From assembly GCA_018241225.1 (NCBI GenBank), contig JAFEEG010000026.1:1-64000 (forward strand): a stretch of DNA of 64,000 nucleotides, read 5' to 3'. Shown one piece after another: positions 53,355 through 62,660 of the stretch. The notes beneath the pieces are model-generated. The model saw only the letters and a program-made list of their open reading frames with translations, searched no databases and was not told where the DNA came from. The stretch is from Pseudomonadota bacterium. GTDB lineage: Bacteria; Pseudomonadota; Gammaproteobacteria; Burkholderiales; Burkholderiaceae_C. Position 1 is the first letter of the stretch. Each line of letters starts with the position of its first letter. The translations under genes and the position numbers were made by a program.

Positions 53355-55754
53355 GTGGCTGCTCCACTACCTTTGGCTCCTGTGGTTCCCACTGAAATTC
53401 AGGGTTTCATCCTCACTCGCCACTGGCGTGACGTCGCGGCAGGGACCGAGATCGAGTACTGGCTGGCGACCGATGAGGGGCCGAGGAAAGTGGTCCTGAC
53501 CTCCCAGACCTCGGTGGCATTCGTCGAAGCGAAGCACAGCGCGCTGCTCGAGGAGCACCTGGCCGCGATCCCAGGGTTGGAAGTGCGTGAACTCGACCTG
53601 AAGACCTTTCACCAGGCGCCGGTCGTCGGCGTCTATGCAAAGCAATTCCGGCACCTGGGCCAACTGGCACGCGCTCTGAATCCCAGGAACGTTCCTCTGC
53701 TCGAAGCCGACGTCCGCCCCCAAGACCGCTTCCTGATGGAGCGCTTCATCACCGCCGGCGTGCTGGTGGAAGGAGGGCGGGTGGAGCAGTCCACCATCGT
53801 CAACTGCAAGCTCAAGCCTGCGCCCGACTACCGGCCGGTGCTGAAGGTGGTGTCGCTGGACATCGAGACGAGCCAGGACGAGGAGCTGTACTCCATCGCG
53901 CTGGACGGGACGGGTGAACGCGTTGTCCTTATGCTCGGCGAGCCGCCACCTGAGCCGGGCGAGCCGGCGGACTACTCCCTCATCTATTGCCCGACCCGAC
54001 GGGCGATGCTGGGGCAGCTCCACGAGTGGTTCGAGCGCAACGACCCCGACGTCATCATCGGATGGAGCGTTGTCCAGTTCGACCTGCGCGTTCTGCAAAA
54101 GGGCGCCGACGCGTCTGGTACGAAGCTTCTTCTTGGCCGTGAGCGTCGGCCCATTGATTGGCGCACTCACCCGGGAAAGCAGGGTTACCTGTTCGCGGCC
54201 GTGCCCGGCCGGGTGGTCATCGACGGCATCGAGGCACTCAGAGCCGCGTCCAAGAGCTTTCCTTCCTTCAGCCTGGAAGCCGTTTCTCAGGACCTGTTGG
54301 GCGAGGGTAAGGCCATCGGCGACGAGTACGACAAGATGGCAGAGATTGAGCGGCGCTACCAGGAGGACAAGCCTGCGCTCGCCAACTACAACATCCGCGA
54401 TTGCGAGCTGGTCCTGCGCATCTTCGACAAAGCGAAACTGCTGCAGTTCATGATGGAACGTGCCCACACCACGGGTCTTCAAATGGACCACTTCGGTGGC
54501 TCCATTGCCGCGTTCAGCCATCACTACCTGCCGCGAATGCATCGTCTGGGCTACGTCGCGCCGAACGTGGGCGAGATTCAGAGCAAAGCGTTCCCGGGTG
54601 GGTATGTCATGGATTCGAAGCCAGGGTTCTATGACTCGGTCGTGGTCCTGGACTACAAGAGCCTCTACCCCTCGATTATTCGGACGTTCTTGGTCGACCC
54701 TGTCGGCTTTGTGGAAGGTTCGAGCGCAAGCGATCCGGCCAGGCTCGTAAAGGGGCCCAATGGCACCCTGTTCTCGCGCGAGAAGCATGGCCTGCCAGAA
54801 ATCGTGACGACCCTCTGGCGGGCCCGGGACGAGGCCAAGCTTGCCAAGAACGAGTCGCTGTCCCAAGCCTTGAAGCTGCTCATGAACTCCTTCGCCGGCG
54901 TGCTGGGCGCCTCCGAGTGCCGCTTCTTCAATCCTCAGGTCGTTTCCGCCATCACGCTGCGGGGGCACGAGATGATGAAGCTCACGCGCACGTTCGTGGA
55001 AAAGCGGGGTTACGAAGCCATCTACGGCGACACCGATTCCATCTTCATCTGGCTCAAGCGCACCCACACGAACGAAGAAGCGCACGCCATTGCGGCCAAC
55101 CTGGTGAAGGACATCAACGACTGGTGGACGCGCAGCCTGCGCGAGGAACAGGGCCTGGCGAATTTCCTGGAAATTGAATTCGATACGCACTACAAGAAGT
55201 TCTTCATGCCCACCATTCGCGGCTCAGACTTGGGCAGCAAGAAGCGCTACGCGGGCCTGAGCGTGGACGCCGCGGGCAGGGAGGAGATGGTCTACCGCGG
55301 CCTGGAGATGGCCCGAAGCGACTGGACGCCGCTGGCACGCCAGTTTCAAGAGGGCTTGCTTTCGCGCATCTTCCACGGCGAGCCCTACAAGGATTTCGTG
55401 GCCGACTATGCGAAGTCGACGCTCGCGGGGCGAAAGGATGGCCTTCTCATCTACCGCAAGCGCCTGCGCCATCGTCTCGATGACTACAAGGTCAACGTGC
55501 CGCCTCAGGTCCGTGCCGCGCGCATAGCCGACGAATACAACGCTCGGATCAATCGACCGCCGCAATACCAGAAGGGCGGGTGGATTCACTACGTCATGAC
55601 ACGAAACGGTCCGGAGCCGCTGGAGACGCGCCATTCCCGCATCGACTACGAACACTATTTGTCCAAGCAACTCCAGCCGATCGCTGACGCCATCCTCCAG
55701 CCGATGGGAGAGAGCTTCATGGCGCTGACGAGCTCACAGCAAGGCCTTTTTTAG
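53355..55754 (+). CDS. polB: DNA polymerase II (family B)
   Basis: The 799-residue protein is collinear with E. coli Pol II from GFILTRHWRD onward. Exonuclease motif I is DIETS (169-173), polymerase motif A DYKSLYPSIIR starts at 433, and motif C YGDTDS at 557. The C-terminus ends SSQQGLF, a QxxLF-type sliding-clamp-binding motif matching QLGLF of E. coli Pol II. GTG 53355 gives the expected N-terminus. GTG 53382 is possible. It would carry out proofreading-competent translesion or restart synthesis, probably induced through the LexA box at 52289. Confidence 0.93.
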   Translation: MAAPLPLAPVVPTEIQGFILTRHWRDVAAGTEIEYWLATDEGPRKVVLTSQTSVAFVEAKHSALLEEHLAAIPGLEVRELDLKTFHQAPVVGVYAKQFRHLGQLARALNPRNVPLLEADVRPQDRFLMERFITAGVLVEGGRVEQSTIVNCKLKPAPDYRPVLKVVSLDIETSQDEELYSIALDGTGERVVLMLGEPPPEPGEPADYSLIYCPTRRAMLGQLHEWFERNDPDVIIGWSVVQFDLRVLQKGADASGTKLLLGRERRPIDWRTHPGKQGYLFAAVPGRVVIDGIEALRAASKSFPSFSLEAVSQDLLGEGKAIGDEYDKMAEIERRYQEDKPALANYNIRDCELVLRIFDKAKLLQFMMERAHTTGLQMDHFGGSIAAFSHHYLPRMHRLGYVAPNVGEIQSKAFPGGYVMDSKPGFYDSVVVLDYKSLYPSIIRTFLVDPVGFVEGSSASDPARLVKGPNGTLFSREKHGLPEIVTTLWRARDEAKLAKNESLSQALKLLMNSFAGVLGASECRFFNPQVVSAITLRGHEMMKLTRTFVEKRGYEAIYGDTDSIFIWLKRTHTNEEAHAIAANLVKDINDWWTRSLREEQGLANFLEIEFDTHYKKFFMPTIRGSDLGSKKRYAGLSVDAAGREEMVYRGLEMARSDWTPLARQFQEGLLSRIFHGEPYKDFVADYAKSTLAGRKDGLLIYRKRLRHRLDDYKVNVPPQVRAARIADEYNARINRPPQYQKGGWIHYVMTRNGPEPLETRHSRIDYEHYLSKQLQPIADAILQPMGESFMALTSSQQGLF

Positions 55755-56180
55755 ACGTCCTCCAAGCTCGCGACCCCACTGTTTTGAGGCCAGATCTTCT
55801 GGGCGCGCGTGGCGAGGTGTGCCATGAAGCCAAGACGGCGGCACAGCCGGCTAGGTCTACGTTGCAGCGGAAGCGGTAGTTCTGCGGTGCATCTCGGGCC
55901 GACTGGTCAGTGCCCTTTGCAGACCATTCCGAACTTGCTTGAATCGGCAGATTTCGGCCAACGGGCGGTCCTAGGCGTCAAAGACGGTATTCGCCGCGAA
56001 GCGGCGACGACGTTACGAATGGCTTATGGCGTGAGCAGCGCATCGACTCAGCTCCAACTGCTCACGCAACGGCTCGTTAACCCCACGAGCGTGGTGAACG
56101 ACGGATCAGCGATCCTGAACTGGCGCCCGTCAAAGCCTGCCTTCGTGTCGACAGGCCTCCATGAGCAGGCGCAATTGCAC
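55755..56180. other. Gene-free boundary between plasmid core and right cargo
   Basis: About 430 bases show no convincing gene. Frames that are open lack any family signal. No terminal inverted repeats of an insertion sequence were seen. It separates the polymerase from the convergent esterase gene. Confidence 0.5.
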
Positions 56181-58016
56181 CTACTGCACAGAGATAGCCT
56201 TGGCGGTCAGCGTCGCGTTGAACACCAGCGTCGACGGCCACTGCGGCCAGTTCACGCCCAGTGACGGATCGTTTGGATCGCCATTGCGCGCGAAGGCCCC
56301 GATGCTGCGCATCATCGCGTCCGATAGCGCAAGGCGGCCCGGCTTGTTGGCATTGCTGTTCACGAAGTTGGAGAACAGCGAGGGCCCGAAGTTGCCGAAC
56401 ACGAAGGGCAGATCGAAGGCATGTGCGGCGCCAAACACTTCGTTGAAGGGTTCGGGCTCCTGAGCCCAGTCGAAGCGGTAGTACCAGATCTTCTGGCCCG
56501 GGTTGGCCTGCAGCGCCGCCAGCGCGCTATCGCGGCCGGGAATGAACCAGTGCTGGTTGATGTAGTCCGTGGTCGCAGAAAAGCCGGGGTAGGGTGCCGT
56601 AGTCGGCAGGAACTGCGCCGGAATCCAGTCCGCCACTGTCATGGTCGGTGTGGCATTCGGGTCGTAGCTGTAGGCCTTGGCAAACACGACCGGGTCGGTC
56701 AGCGTCGACACGCGTCCGGGTGCCAGGCCCAGCCAGGGGAAGGTCGCGACAGGGAATAGCTTGATCTCGTCGCGTGCGTTGCCGGCCAGGACAGGCACCT
56801 TCAGGTAACGCCCCTCGCGGATTTCGGTGGTGGGGTTCAGGGGCAACACCACGCCATCCGGAATGGGGTTGGCGCCGCCCTGTCCCGCGGGCGCCAGCTT
56901 GGTCACCACGGTGTCCAGCACCTGGTCGGCGCTCTTGCTGCGCATGTAGTCGGCGATCTGCGCTTCGCTCAGTGTGGCGATGAAGGCCGCCGCTGCGGTG
57001 GTGTTGGCGGCCGTGCCGTCGGACACCATCAGGTTGGCCAGCAGCGAATTTGCACGAGTGGCCCACACCGACTTGTCTTCCAGTGTCGGAATGAACCAGT
57101 TCTGCCCGCCGGTCTGGGCGGCCAACGCAGGCGGCACGTCCGCGTCTCTCGCAATGCCGCCGCTGATGGGAACGACGCGGTGCACCAGCGACGGGCTTGC
57201 ATTGACGACCAGGGGCATGGTCATGAGTGCCCACACGTTGACCGCACCGGCCGACTGGCCCATGAGCGTGACGTTGCCAGCATCGCCGCCAAAGCTGGCA
57301 ATGTTCTTGTTGATGAACTGCAGCGACTTGAGCAAGTCCAGCAATGCGAAGTTGCCCGAGTCGTCCAGCGCGTCGCCGGTCTTGAGGTGCGGCGAATTCA
57401 GGAAGCCCAGCACGCCCAGCCGGTAGTTGACGGTCACAACCACGGCATTGGCGGTGCGGGCGAGGTTGGCGCCGTCGTACACCGGGTCGGCGGTGTAGCC
57501 GGTGATGTTGCTGCCGCCATGCACGAAGACGATAACGGGCAACTTCTCGCTCGTGGTGGCGGGGCGCCACACGTTGAGGAACAAGCAGTCTTCAGACCCC
57601 ACCGTGCTGTTGAAGCTGGTGCCAATGGTCGCGTCGTAGGTGTTGTTCAGGCCAGGGCCGTAGTTGCGGCTCGACGAGGCGCAGGCGTTGCCAAACTTCT
57701 GGGTGCTGCGAACGCTGGTCCAGGGCTCCATGTCGGTCGGTGCTTTCCAGCGCAGCGCACCCACGGGAGCCTTGGCGTAGGGAATGCCTTTCCACGAATA
57801 GGTGCCGCTGGCCGTCGAGTCATCGTTGCCCTCCACAGTGCCCAGCGTCGTCTTGCGCTGGGTGGGCGGCGGCGGTGGGGCATCGTTGCCGGTGGCCGGC
57901 GGGGTGGGCTGAGCCGGCGGCGGTGCGTCGCTGCTGCTGCCGCCGCCGCCGCAAGCCGACAGGGTGAGGGCGGCAGCAGCGGTACATGCGGCAGCCAGGT
58001 GGATAAGTCGAGCCAT
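56181..58016 (-). CDS. Lipoprotein type-B carboxylesterase
   Basis: The 611-residue protein has a lipobox (LTLSACGGGG) and a Pro-rich linker. The carboxylesterase type-B fold follows: GIPYAKAPVGALRWKAP, SEDCLFLNVWRP, oxyanion FVHGGSNITGY, nucleophile GQSAGAVNVW, and the His in GAAHAFDLPFVFGNF. It would hydrolyse carboxylic esters at the cell surface or in the periplasm. It diverges from the PHB-depolymerase-like gene, and both lie in a cluster of three secreted esterases. Confidence 0.87.
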   Translation of the reverse strand: MARLIHLAAACTAAAALTLSACGGGGSSSDAPPPAQPTPPATGNDAPPPPPTQRKTTLGTVEGNDDSTASGTYSWKGIPYAKAPVGALRWKAPTDMEPWTSVRSTQKFGNACASSSRNYGPGLNNTYDATIGTSFNSTVGSEDCLFLNVWRPATTSEKLPVIVFVHGGSNITGYTADPVYDGANLARTANAVVVTVNYRLGVLGFLNSPHLKTGDALDDSGNFALLDLLKSLQFINKNIASFGGDAGNVTLMGQSAGAVNVWALMTMPLVVNASPSLVHRVVPISGGIARDADVPPALAAQTGGQNWFIPTLEDKSVWATRANSLLANLMVSDGTAANTTAAAAFIATLSEAQIADYMRSKSADQVLDTVVTKLAPAGQGGANPIPDGVVLPLNPTTEIREGRYLKVPVLAGNARDEIKLFPVATFPWLGLAPGRVSTLTDPVVFAKAYSYDPNATPTMTVADWIPAQFLPTTAPYPGFSATTDYINQHWFIPGRDSALAALQANPGQKIWYYRFDWAQEPEPFNEVFGAAHAFDLPFVFGNFGPSLFSNFVNSNANKPGRLALSDAMMRSIGAFARNGDPNDPSLGVNWPQWPSTLVFNATLTAKAISVQ

Positions 58017-58076
58017 GTTGTCTCCGGATTCTTGTAGGGGCGCGGCGCAGTCTCCGTCGGCGACTGGCCGCCTTCA

Positions 58077-58091
58077 ATGTGCGGCGCACAT
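58077..58091. promoter_or_regulatory. 15-bp palindrome between two divergent esterase genes
   Basis: ATGTGC-GGC-GCACAT is a perfect palindrome with 6-bp arms in the 305-base divergent promoter region. It is a candidate operator controlling both esterases. Confidence 0.45.
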
Positions 58092-58321
58092 ATCCAAGGC
58101 GGCCGCGCGGTGTGCTCGGCCACCATCGCGCAATCCCGGATTGAAGGAAGCATCGATGCGGCGCGGGCCCCGATGGCCGAAGACCACATAGCACGCCGCG
58201 CGGAGGTATCGGGCATGCACATTGGATCTTCTTTGCCCTGTGCACAGACTGGCCGGCGTCCTGACGACCCGCAGGCGCGAGCGCCAGGACACCTGTCCAA
58301 AAACCCAAGGAGAAAAGCAAC

Positions 58322-59353
58322 ATGGCGACCTTCAAGTCCGGCCTGCTGGCCGGTGCGCTCTGCCTCTCGAACTTCGCGGCCCATGCAGTGGTGGTTTCCC
58401 TGCCCGCGCTGAACGTGGACACCACCAACATCACCGTGTCAGGGCTTTCGTCCGGCGCAGTGATGGCGGTGAACCTGGGCTGGGCCTACTCGGCCACCTT
58501 CCGCGGGGTGGGCGTGTTTGCCGGCACGCCCTACTTGTGCCAATACAACTACGCCTACACCGCCTGTCAGAACAACAACACCATCAGCACCGCCATGCTG
58601 AACAACATGCAGGACGACATCGACAGCTTCAGCAACGCTGGCACCATCGACAACAAGGCCAACGTGCAGACGCAGGAGATCTATCTCTTCACCGGCACCA
58701 AGGACACGACGGTGGGCCCCAAGCCCATGCAGGCGGTGCAGACGCAGTACGCCAACAACGGTGCGCCCACCGTGAGCTTGATCCAGCGGGCCAATACGGC
58801 GCACGTGTTTCCCACCGACTTCAACGCCACGGGCAATAACCCCTGCACGGTGTCGCTGTCGCCTTACATCTCCAACTGCAGCTATGACGGAGCCAAGGCA
58901 GTTCTCAGCCAGTTCTACGGCACCCTGGTGGCGCGCAACAACACACCCTCGGCCTCCAACTACCTGGAATTCAACCAGCGCGAGTTCACCTCCAACCTGG
59001 GCATGGCCAACACGGGCTGGACCTATGTGCCGGCCGCCTGTGCCGCGGGCACCAAGTGCAAGCTGCATGTGGCATTTCACGGTTGCGCGCAGAACTACGG
59101 CACCATCGGCGACAAGTTCGTGAAGAACACGGGCTACACGCGCTGGGCCGACACCAACAACATCATCGTGCTGTTCCCACAGGCACAGGCCGACAACAAC
59201 CTCTACCCCACGCCGGCCAACGGCACCGTGGGCAATCCCAACGCCTGCTGGGACACCGTGGGCTTCTACGGCGCCAACTACGCACAGAAGGCTGGCGCAC
59301 AGCTGTCGGCCATCAAGGCGATGGTCGATCGCCTTGCTTCGGCGAGCCAGTAG
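58322..59353 (+). CDS. PHB-depolymerase-type esterase, catalytic domain type 2
   Basis: The 343-residue protein has a signal peptide (SGLLAGALCLSNFAAHA). The nucleophile ITVSGLSSGAVMAV (Ser at about 42-44) comes first, Asp in YLFTGTKDTTV next, His in RANTAHVFPTDF, and the oxyanion motif HVAFHGCAQNYGTIGDKF last. Lipase box first and oxyanion hole last is the order of type-2 PHB depolymerases. Even spacing of cysteines suggests disulfides. It would release 3-hydroxybutyrate oligomers or act on related polyesters. No substrate-binding domain follows. Confidence 0.83.
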   Translation: MATFKSGLLAGALCLSNFAAHAVVVSLPALNVDTTNITVSGLSSGAVMAVNLGWAYSATFRGVGVFAGTPYLCQYNYAYTACQNNNTISTAMLNNMQDDIDSFSNAGTIDNKANVQTQEIYLFTGTKDTTVGPKPMQAVQTQYANNGAPTVSLIQRANTAHVFPTDFNATGNNPCTVSLSPYISNCSYDGAKAVLSQFYGTLVARNNTPSASNYLEFNQREFTSNLGMANTGWTYVPAACAAGTKCKLHVAFHGCAQNYGTIGDKFVKNTGYTRWADTNNIIVLFPQAQADNNLYPTPANGTVGNPNACWDTVGFYGANYAQKAGAQLSAIKAMVDRLASASQ

Positions 59354-59359
59354 CAGGGC

Positions 59360-60427
59360 CTACACAGGCAGGGGCGACGGGATTGTCCGGCGCTCCTGCT
59401 GTTGCCTTCGAAACTGCGCAGGCGTCATGCCGGTCCAGCGCAGGAATGCGCGCCGGAAGTTGGCAGAGTCCGAAAAGCCCGTGATGAGTGCGATCTGCTC
59501 GACGCTGGTCCCCGGCCGCTGAAGTTGCTGAGTCGCCACGCTGCGGCGGACCTGGTCGGCGATATTCGAGAAGGAGGTGCCCTCGACAGCAAGGCGCCGA
59601 CGTAGTGTGCGTTCTGTCATCTTGAAGGTCGAGGCTACCGTCTTCATGCCGACACCCGGGTCAGGAAGCAGCTGCAAGGTTTGATAGACCTTGCCCGCAA
59701 AGCCAAGCGAATCTTCGAACTCTGCCAGCAAGCCCTCGCAGGCCGTCTGAAGTGCGACGGCAGTGAAGTGGTTGGCCAGCCGGGGTCGCATCGAAAGGAT
59801 CTCGCCGTCGAATCGAAGCTCGTTGCGGTGCCATCCGAATACGCAAGGGCACTGCAACTGCTGCGTGTACATCGAACTATGCGGCGGGGCGGGATACGCA
59901 AACCTTGCAAGCGTAGGGCGGACCTCAGAGCCCAGGAGGTCATGGACCTGAGTGGCGAGTTGTGCCATCTGCTGCTCGATCAGGAAGACACGCAAGGTGT
60001 CAGGCAACTCCCGCACGGCACCTTCGCCGAGTAGCCAGAGCGTGTCACGTCCCTCGGTGCGGGCTTCCAGGGTCAGGGTGCCGGCTATCAGGCCTTGGTA
60101 GGCCTGAGCCAGGCGGAAGTAGTCGTTCATCGACCCGGAAGACAGCAACATCAGGCCGCAAGTGCCATGGTCTGGCAGGTGCAGGCTGCGGCCAAGCTGG
60201 AACGAGAGATCCGACCTGACGCCAAGGTCCAGGGCGTTGCGCCAAGCCCCAAGGTGCTGGAGCAACGACGTGCGGCAGGCGACGTCGTCCAGTTGCCCGG
60301 TGTCCAGGCCGGTGCCCGCAAGCACCGCGCCAGGCGGCTGCCCTCTGGTTTCGAGGAGCCGGACCAAGGCAGCAATCTGATAAGGAGGGTAGTGCCGCCC
60401 CCAGGGCGGCGGTATCCGGTGTGACAT
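59360..60427 (-). CDS. AraC-family regulator (OruR-like)
   Basis: The 355-residue protein has the N-terminal ligand domain of the OruR/AraC_N group (YQIAALVRLLETRGQPPGAVLAGTGL, SLHLPDHGTCGLMLLSSG) and a C-terminal double HTH: VASTFKMTERTLRRRLAVEGTSFSNIADQVRRSVATQQLQ and VEQIALITGFSDSANFRRAFLRWTGMTPAQFRRQ. It is convergent with the depolymerase gene and probably controls the surrounding esterase, transport and dehydrogenase genes. Confidence 0.88.
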   Translation of the reverse strand: MSHRIPPPWGRHYPPYQIAALVRLLETRGQPPGAVLAGTGLDTGQLDDVACRTSLLQHLGAWRNALDLGVRSDLSFQLGRSLHLPDHGTCGLMLLSSGSMNDYFRLAQAYQGLIAGTLTLEARTEGRDTLWLLGEGAVRELPDTLRVFLIEQQMAQLATQVHDLLGSEVRPTLARFAYPAPPHSSMYTQQLQCPCVFGWHRNELRFDGEILSMRPRLANHFTAVALQTACEGLLAEFEDSLGFAGKVYQTLQLLPDPGVGMKTVASTFKMTERTLRRRLAVEGTSFSNIADQVRRSVATQQLQRPGTSVEQIALITGFSDSANFRRAFLRWTGMTPAQFRRQQQERRTIPSPLPV

Positions 60428-60553
60428 GCTTCGGACTCGCCAGGGCTATCAATCCTGGCTGGAGTCTCTGGCGCCGGGGGCGCGATGCCTATGTCGTCAT
60501 GTCACACAGATGAGGCCCGGGCGATGTGAGCTCACCGCAGGGCCCGCGGGGAG

Positions 60554-62317
60554 TCAGAAGGTCGCGCAGGTATAGGAACCGGCAGCATTGACGTCGCCCG
60601 CCCCCTTGTACTTCGGCCATGCGGGGTAGTCGCACAGCGGACGCGTGCGGCCCGGCACACCCGCCGTGTCGGTGGTGATCTGTGCCTTGGGGGCCGTGCC
60701 GTTCTCAGCCCATTGCTCCAGCGCCGTGAGCGAATCCCAGGTGGCGTTGAACACTGTGCTCACGGCGTGGCCGTAGCCCGCAACTTCGTAGTAGCGCGCA
60801 AAGCCGTCGACGTAGCTCGGGCCGAACTGCGCTTGCAGGCGCTGGTAAAACTGCTCGGTGGCTCGGGTGCTCACCAGGACATCCGACAGGCCGTGCGCGA
60901 GCAACAGCTTGCCGCCATGTGCTGCGAATTCCGACAGGTCGCTGCTGACGTCGAGCATCGTGCTGATCTCGCTCAGGCGAGCGCCCCATGGGCCGGGGTT
61001 CTCGGGGTCGAGGGACAACGAGTCGAACTGCAGGTCGCGCGTGACACCGTACTTGATCGTCTGGTCGAGCTGCTTGGTGATGTACGGCGCGCCGGCCGGC
61101 ACCGGCATCGCTGGCTGCTCGGTCCCGAAGTTCAGGAAAGTCACGGTCGGCTGCAGGGGCGACGGGTTGCTGGTGATGCCCAGGTCAGCGCCCCAGACGT
61201 TGTACCCCGGGTAGCCGGTCGAGCCGCTGGCCACGAAGAAGTTGAAGCTCGTCGCGGTATTGATTGTCTTGAGCGCGTTGATCTGCGCGTCCGACAGGCA
61301 GTCGTCGCCGGTGTCGGCGCCATTCACGCATCGCAGCGGCGCGCCGGCCACCGTGGCTACCGACGGATCGAAGACGCTGTTGCACTTGAGTTGATTGCTC
61401 ACCAGGCCGTCGGCCACGCCGTCCAGCGTGTCACAGGCTTCCAGCACGGCCTTGCGCAGGAGCGCGCGCTTGGGCGTGTTCGGGTAGGCGCCCGGCTGAG
61501 CCAGGGCGCGGCTCATGCGATGGCCGCCCAGCATCGCCGAGAGTTGATTCCACGCGGGGTACCAGGCGATGACGCCATCCCAGTCCTGCGGCCAACGCTG
61601 TGCCACGGATACGGCTTCGCGTCCACCGGTCGAGCCGCCGGCGAAGTAAGACTTTACTGGGGCGCCGGCGGCATAGCGCGCCTGGATCAGATAGACGGCT
61701 GCATCTCGCGTCTTCTTGAGTGCATGGCCGCCAAAGTTGCGGAAGGCCTCGTCGTTGAGCTGGAACTGCCCGTCCAGCGAGCCTGCTGCGTTGGCCTGGT
61801 GCCCCGAGTCGCTGGCAAACACGGCGTAGCCACGTCCCAGCGGTGTGAGCTGATCAGCCGGGCCAGCGGGCACGTTGCCTGCTACGTTGGGCAGCGTGCC
61901 ATCAAAGCCGCCGCCGCCGAACATCATCGCCTTCTTGTTCCAGTTGGCGGGCAACGCCAGGCGGAAATTGATGCTGGGCGCAGTGGGGTCCACCGACGCG
62001 ATGCTACCCAGCACGTTGCAGTACTCGGGCAGCGCCGCGGCGCCGCTACCCGCAGCCGGGGTGACCGTCGCAGCCGTCACCTTGGCACCGGTGGTCGGCA
62101 GGCCGATGGCCGCCGCCGGGATCTCCATGCCAACCAGATCGGCGCAGGCCTTGGGCGATGCAGCCACGGGGGGCGTGGTGGGGCTACCGGTGCCGCCATT
62201 GCCACCTCCGCCGCCATTGCCGGCACTGCCGGCACTGCCATCGTTGCCGCCACCACCGCAGGCCGCGAGCGTGATCACGCTCAGGCAACCAGCCAGGAAC
62301 AAATGCTGTTTCTTCAC
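60554..62317 (-). CDS. Tannase/feruloyl-esterase-family lipoprotein lacking the CS-HC disulfide
   Basis: The 587-residue protein starts at a GTG with GGAG six bases upstream. It has a lipobox (LAGCLSVITLAACGGGG) and a Gly-rich linker. The family fold shows INFRLALPANWNKKAMMFGGGGFDG, nucleophile AGGSTGGREAV, Asp in HGLSDVLVS and His in VAGYGHAVSTV. Family enzymes (tannase, feruloyl esterase, MHETase) normally have Cys before Ser and after His, forming a disulfide. Both are replaced here (G-S, H-A). The ester substrate is not known, probably aromatic or polyester fragments. Confidence 0.82.
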   Translation of the reverse strand: MKKQHLFLAGCLSVITLAACGGGGNDGSAGSAGNGGGGGNGGTGSPTTPPVAASPKACADLVGMEIPAAAIGLPTTGAKVTAATVTPAAGSGAAALPEYCNVLGSIASVDPTAPSINFRLALPANWNKKAMMFGGGGFDGTLPNVAGNVPAGPADQLTPLGRGYAVFASDSGHQANAAGSLDGQFQLNDEAFRNFGGHALKKTRDAAVYLIQARYAAGAPVKSYFAGGSTGGREAVSVAQRWPQDWDGVIAWYPAWNQLSAMLGGHRMSRALAQPGAYPNTPKRALLRKAVLEACDTLDGVADGLVSNQLKCNSVFDPSVATVAGAPLRCVNGADTGDDCLSDAQINALKTINTATSFNFFVASGSTGYPGYNVWGADLGITSNPSPLQPTVTFLNFGTEQPAMPVPAGAPYITKQLDQTIKYGVTRDLQFDSLSLDPENPGPWGARLSEISTMLDVSSDLSEFAAHGGKLLLAHGLSDVLVSTRATEQFYQRLQAQFGPSYVDGFARYYEVAGYGHAVSTVFNATWDSLTALEQWAENGTAPKAQITTDTAGVPGRTRPLCDYPAWPKYKGAGDVNAAGSYTCATF

Positions 62318-62422
62318 TCGGGTCTCCAATGCTTCTTGGGATGAGGCGCCGTGGTCGGTGACCACATTCAGCGCCCTGGCGGCGGATGTTGATGCGCGTC
62401 AACGCGGCCCGAAAGGTCGTGT

Positions 62423-62452
62423 GCGGAACGCAAGGAGTCATTTGCGGACAGC
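62423..62452. promoter_or_regulatory. Direct repeats TGCGGA at 21-bp spacing, candidate AraC site
   Basis: TGCGGAACG at 62423 and TGCGGACAG at 62444 are half-site-like repeats exactly two helical turns apart, typical of AraC-family operators. They lie in the divergent region between the tannase-like gene and the substrate-binding-protein gene. Confidence 0.45.
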
Positions 62453-62660
62453 GCGGGAAAGCCCCAGGTCGGGTTTCTCAGGGGCGTGCGGATGCCGGCG
62501 AGTCGATGACATCGAAGCACGTGCAAATGTGTGTGTGAGGCACATAGGGTGCCCCGCAGCGATTGCAGAGACTTCCGCAGCACCGCGCAGAAGCTGTTCG
62601 TACTTCAACAAGCCTGCTGTGCGCTTCACTTTTTTCGCTACTACTGATGGAGACAAGTTC

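Noticed and set aside
53367..55190. Long minus-strand frame opposite DNA polymerase II
   Set aside because: The plus strand encodes a full-length polymerase with all active-site motifs. The antisense frame has no family features.
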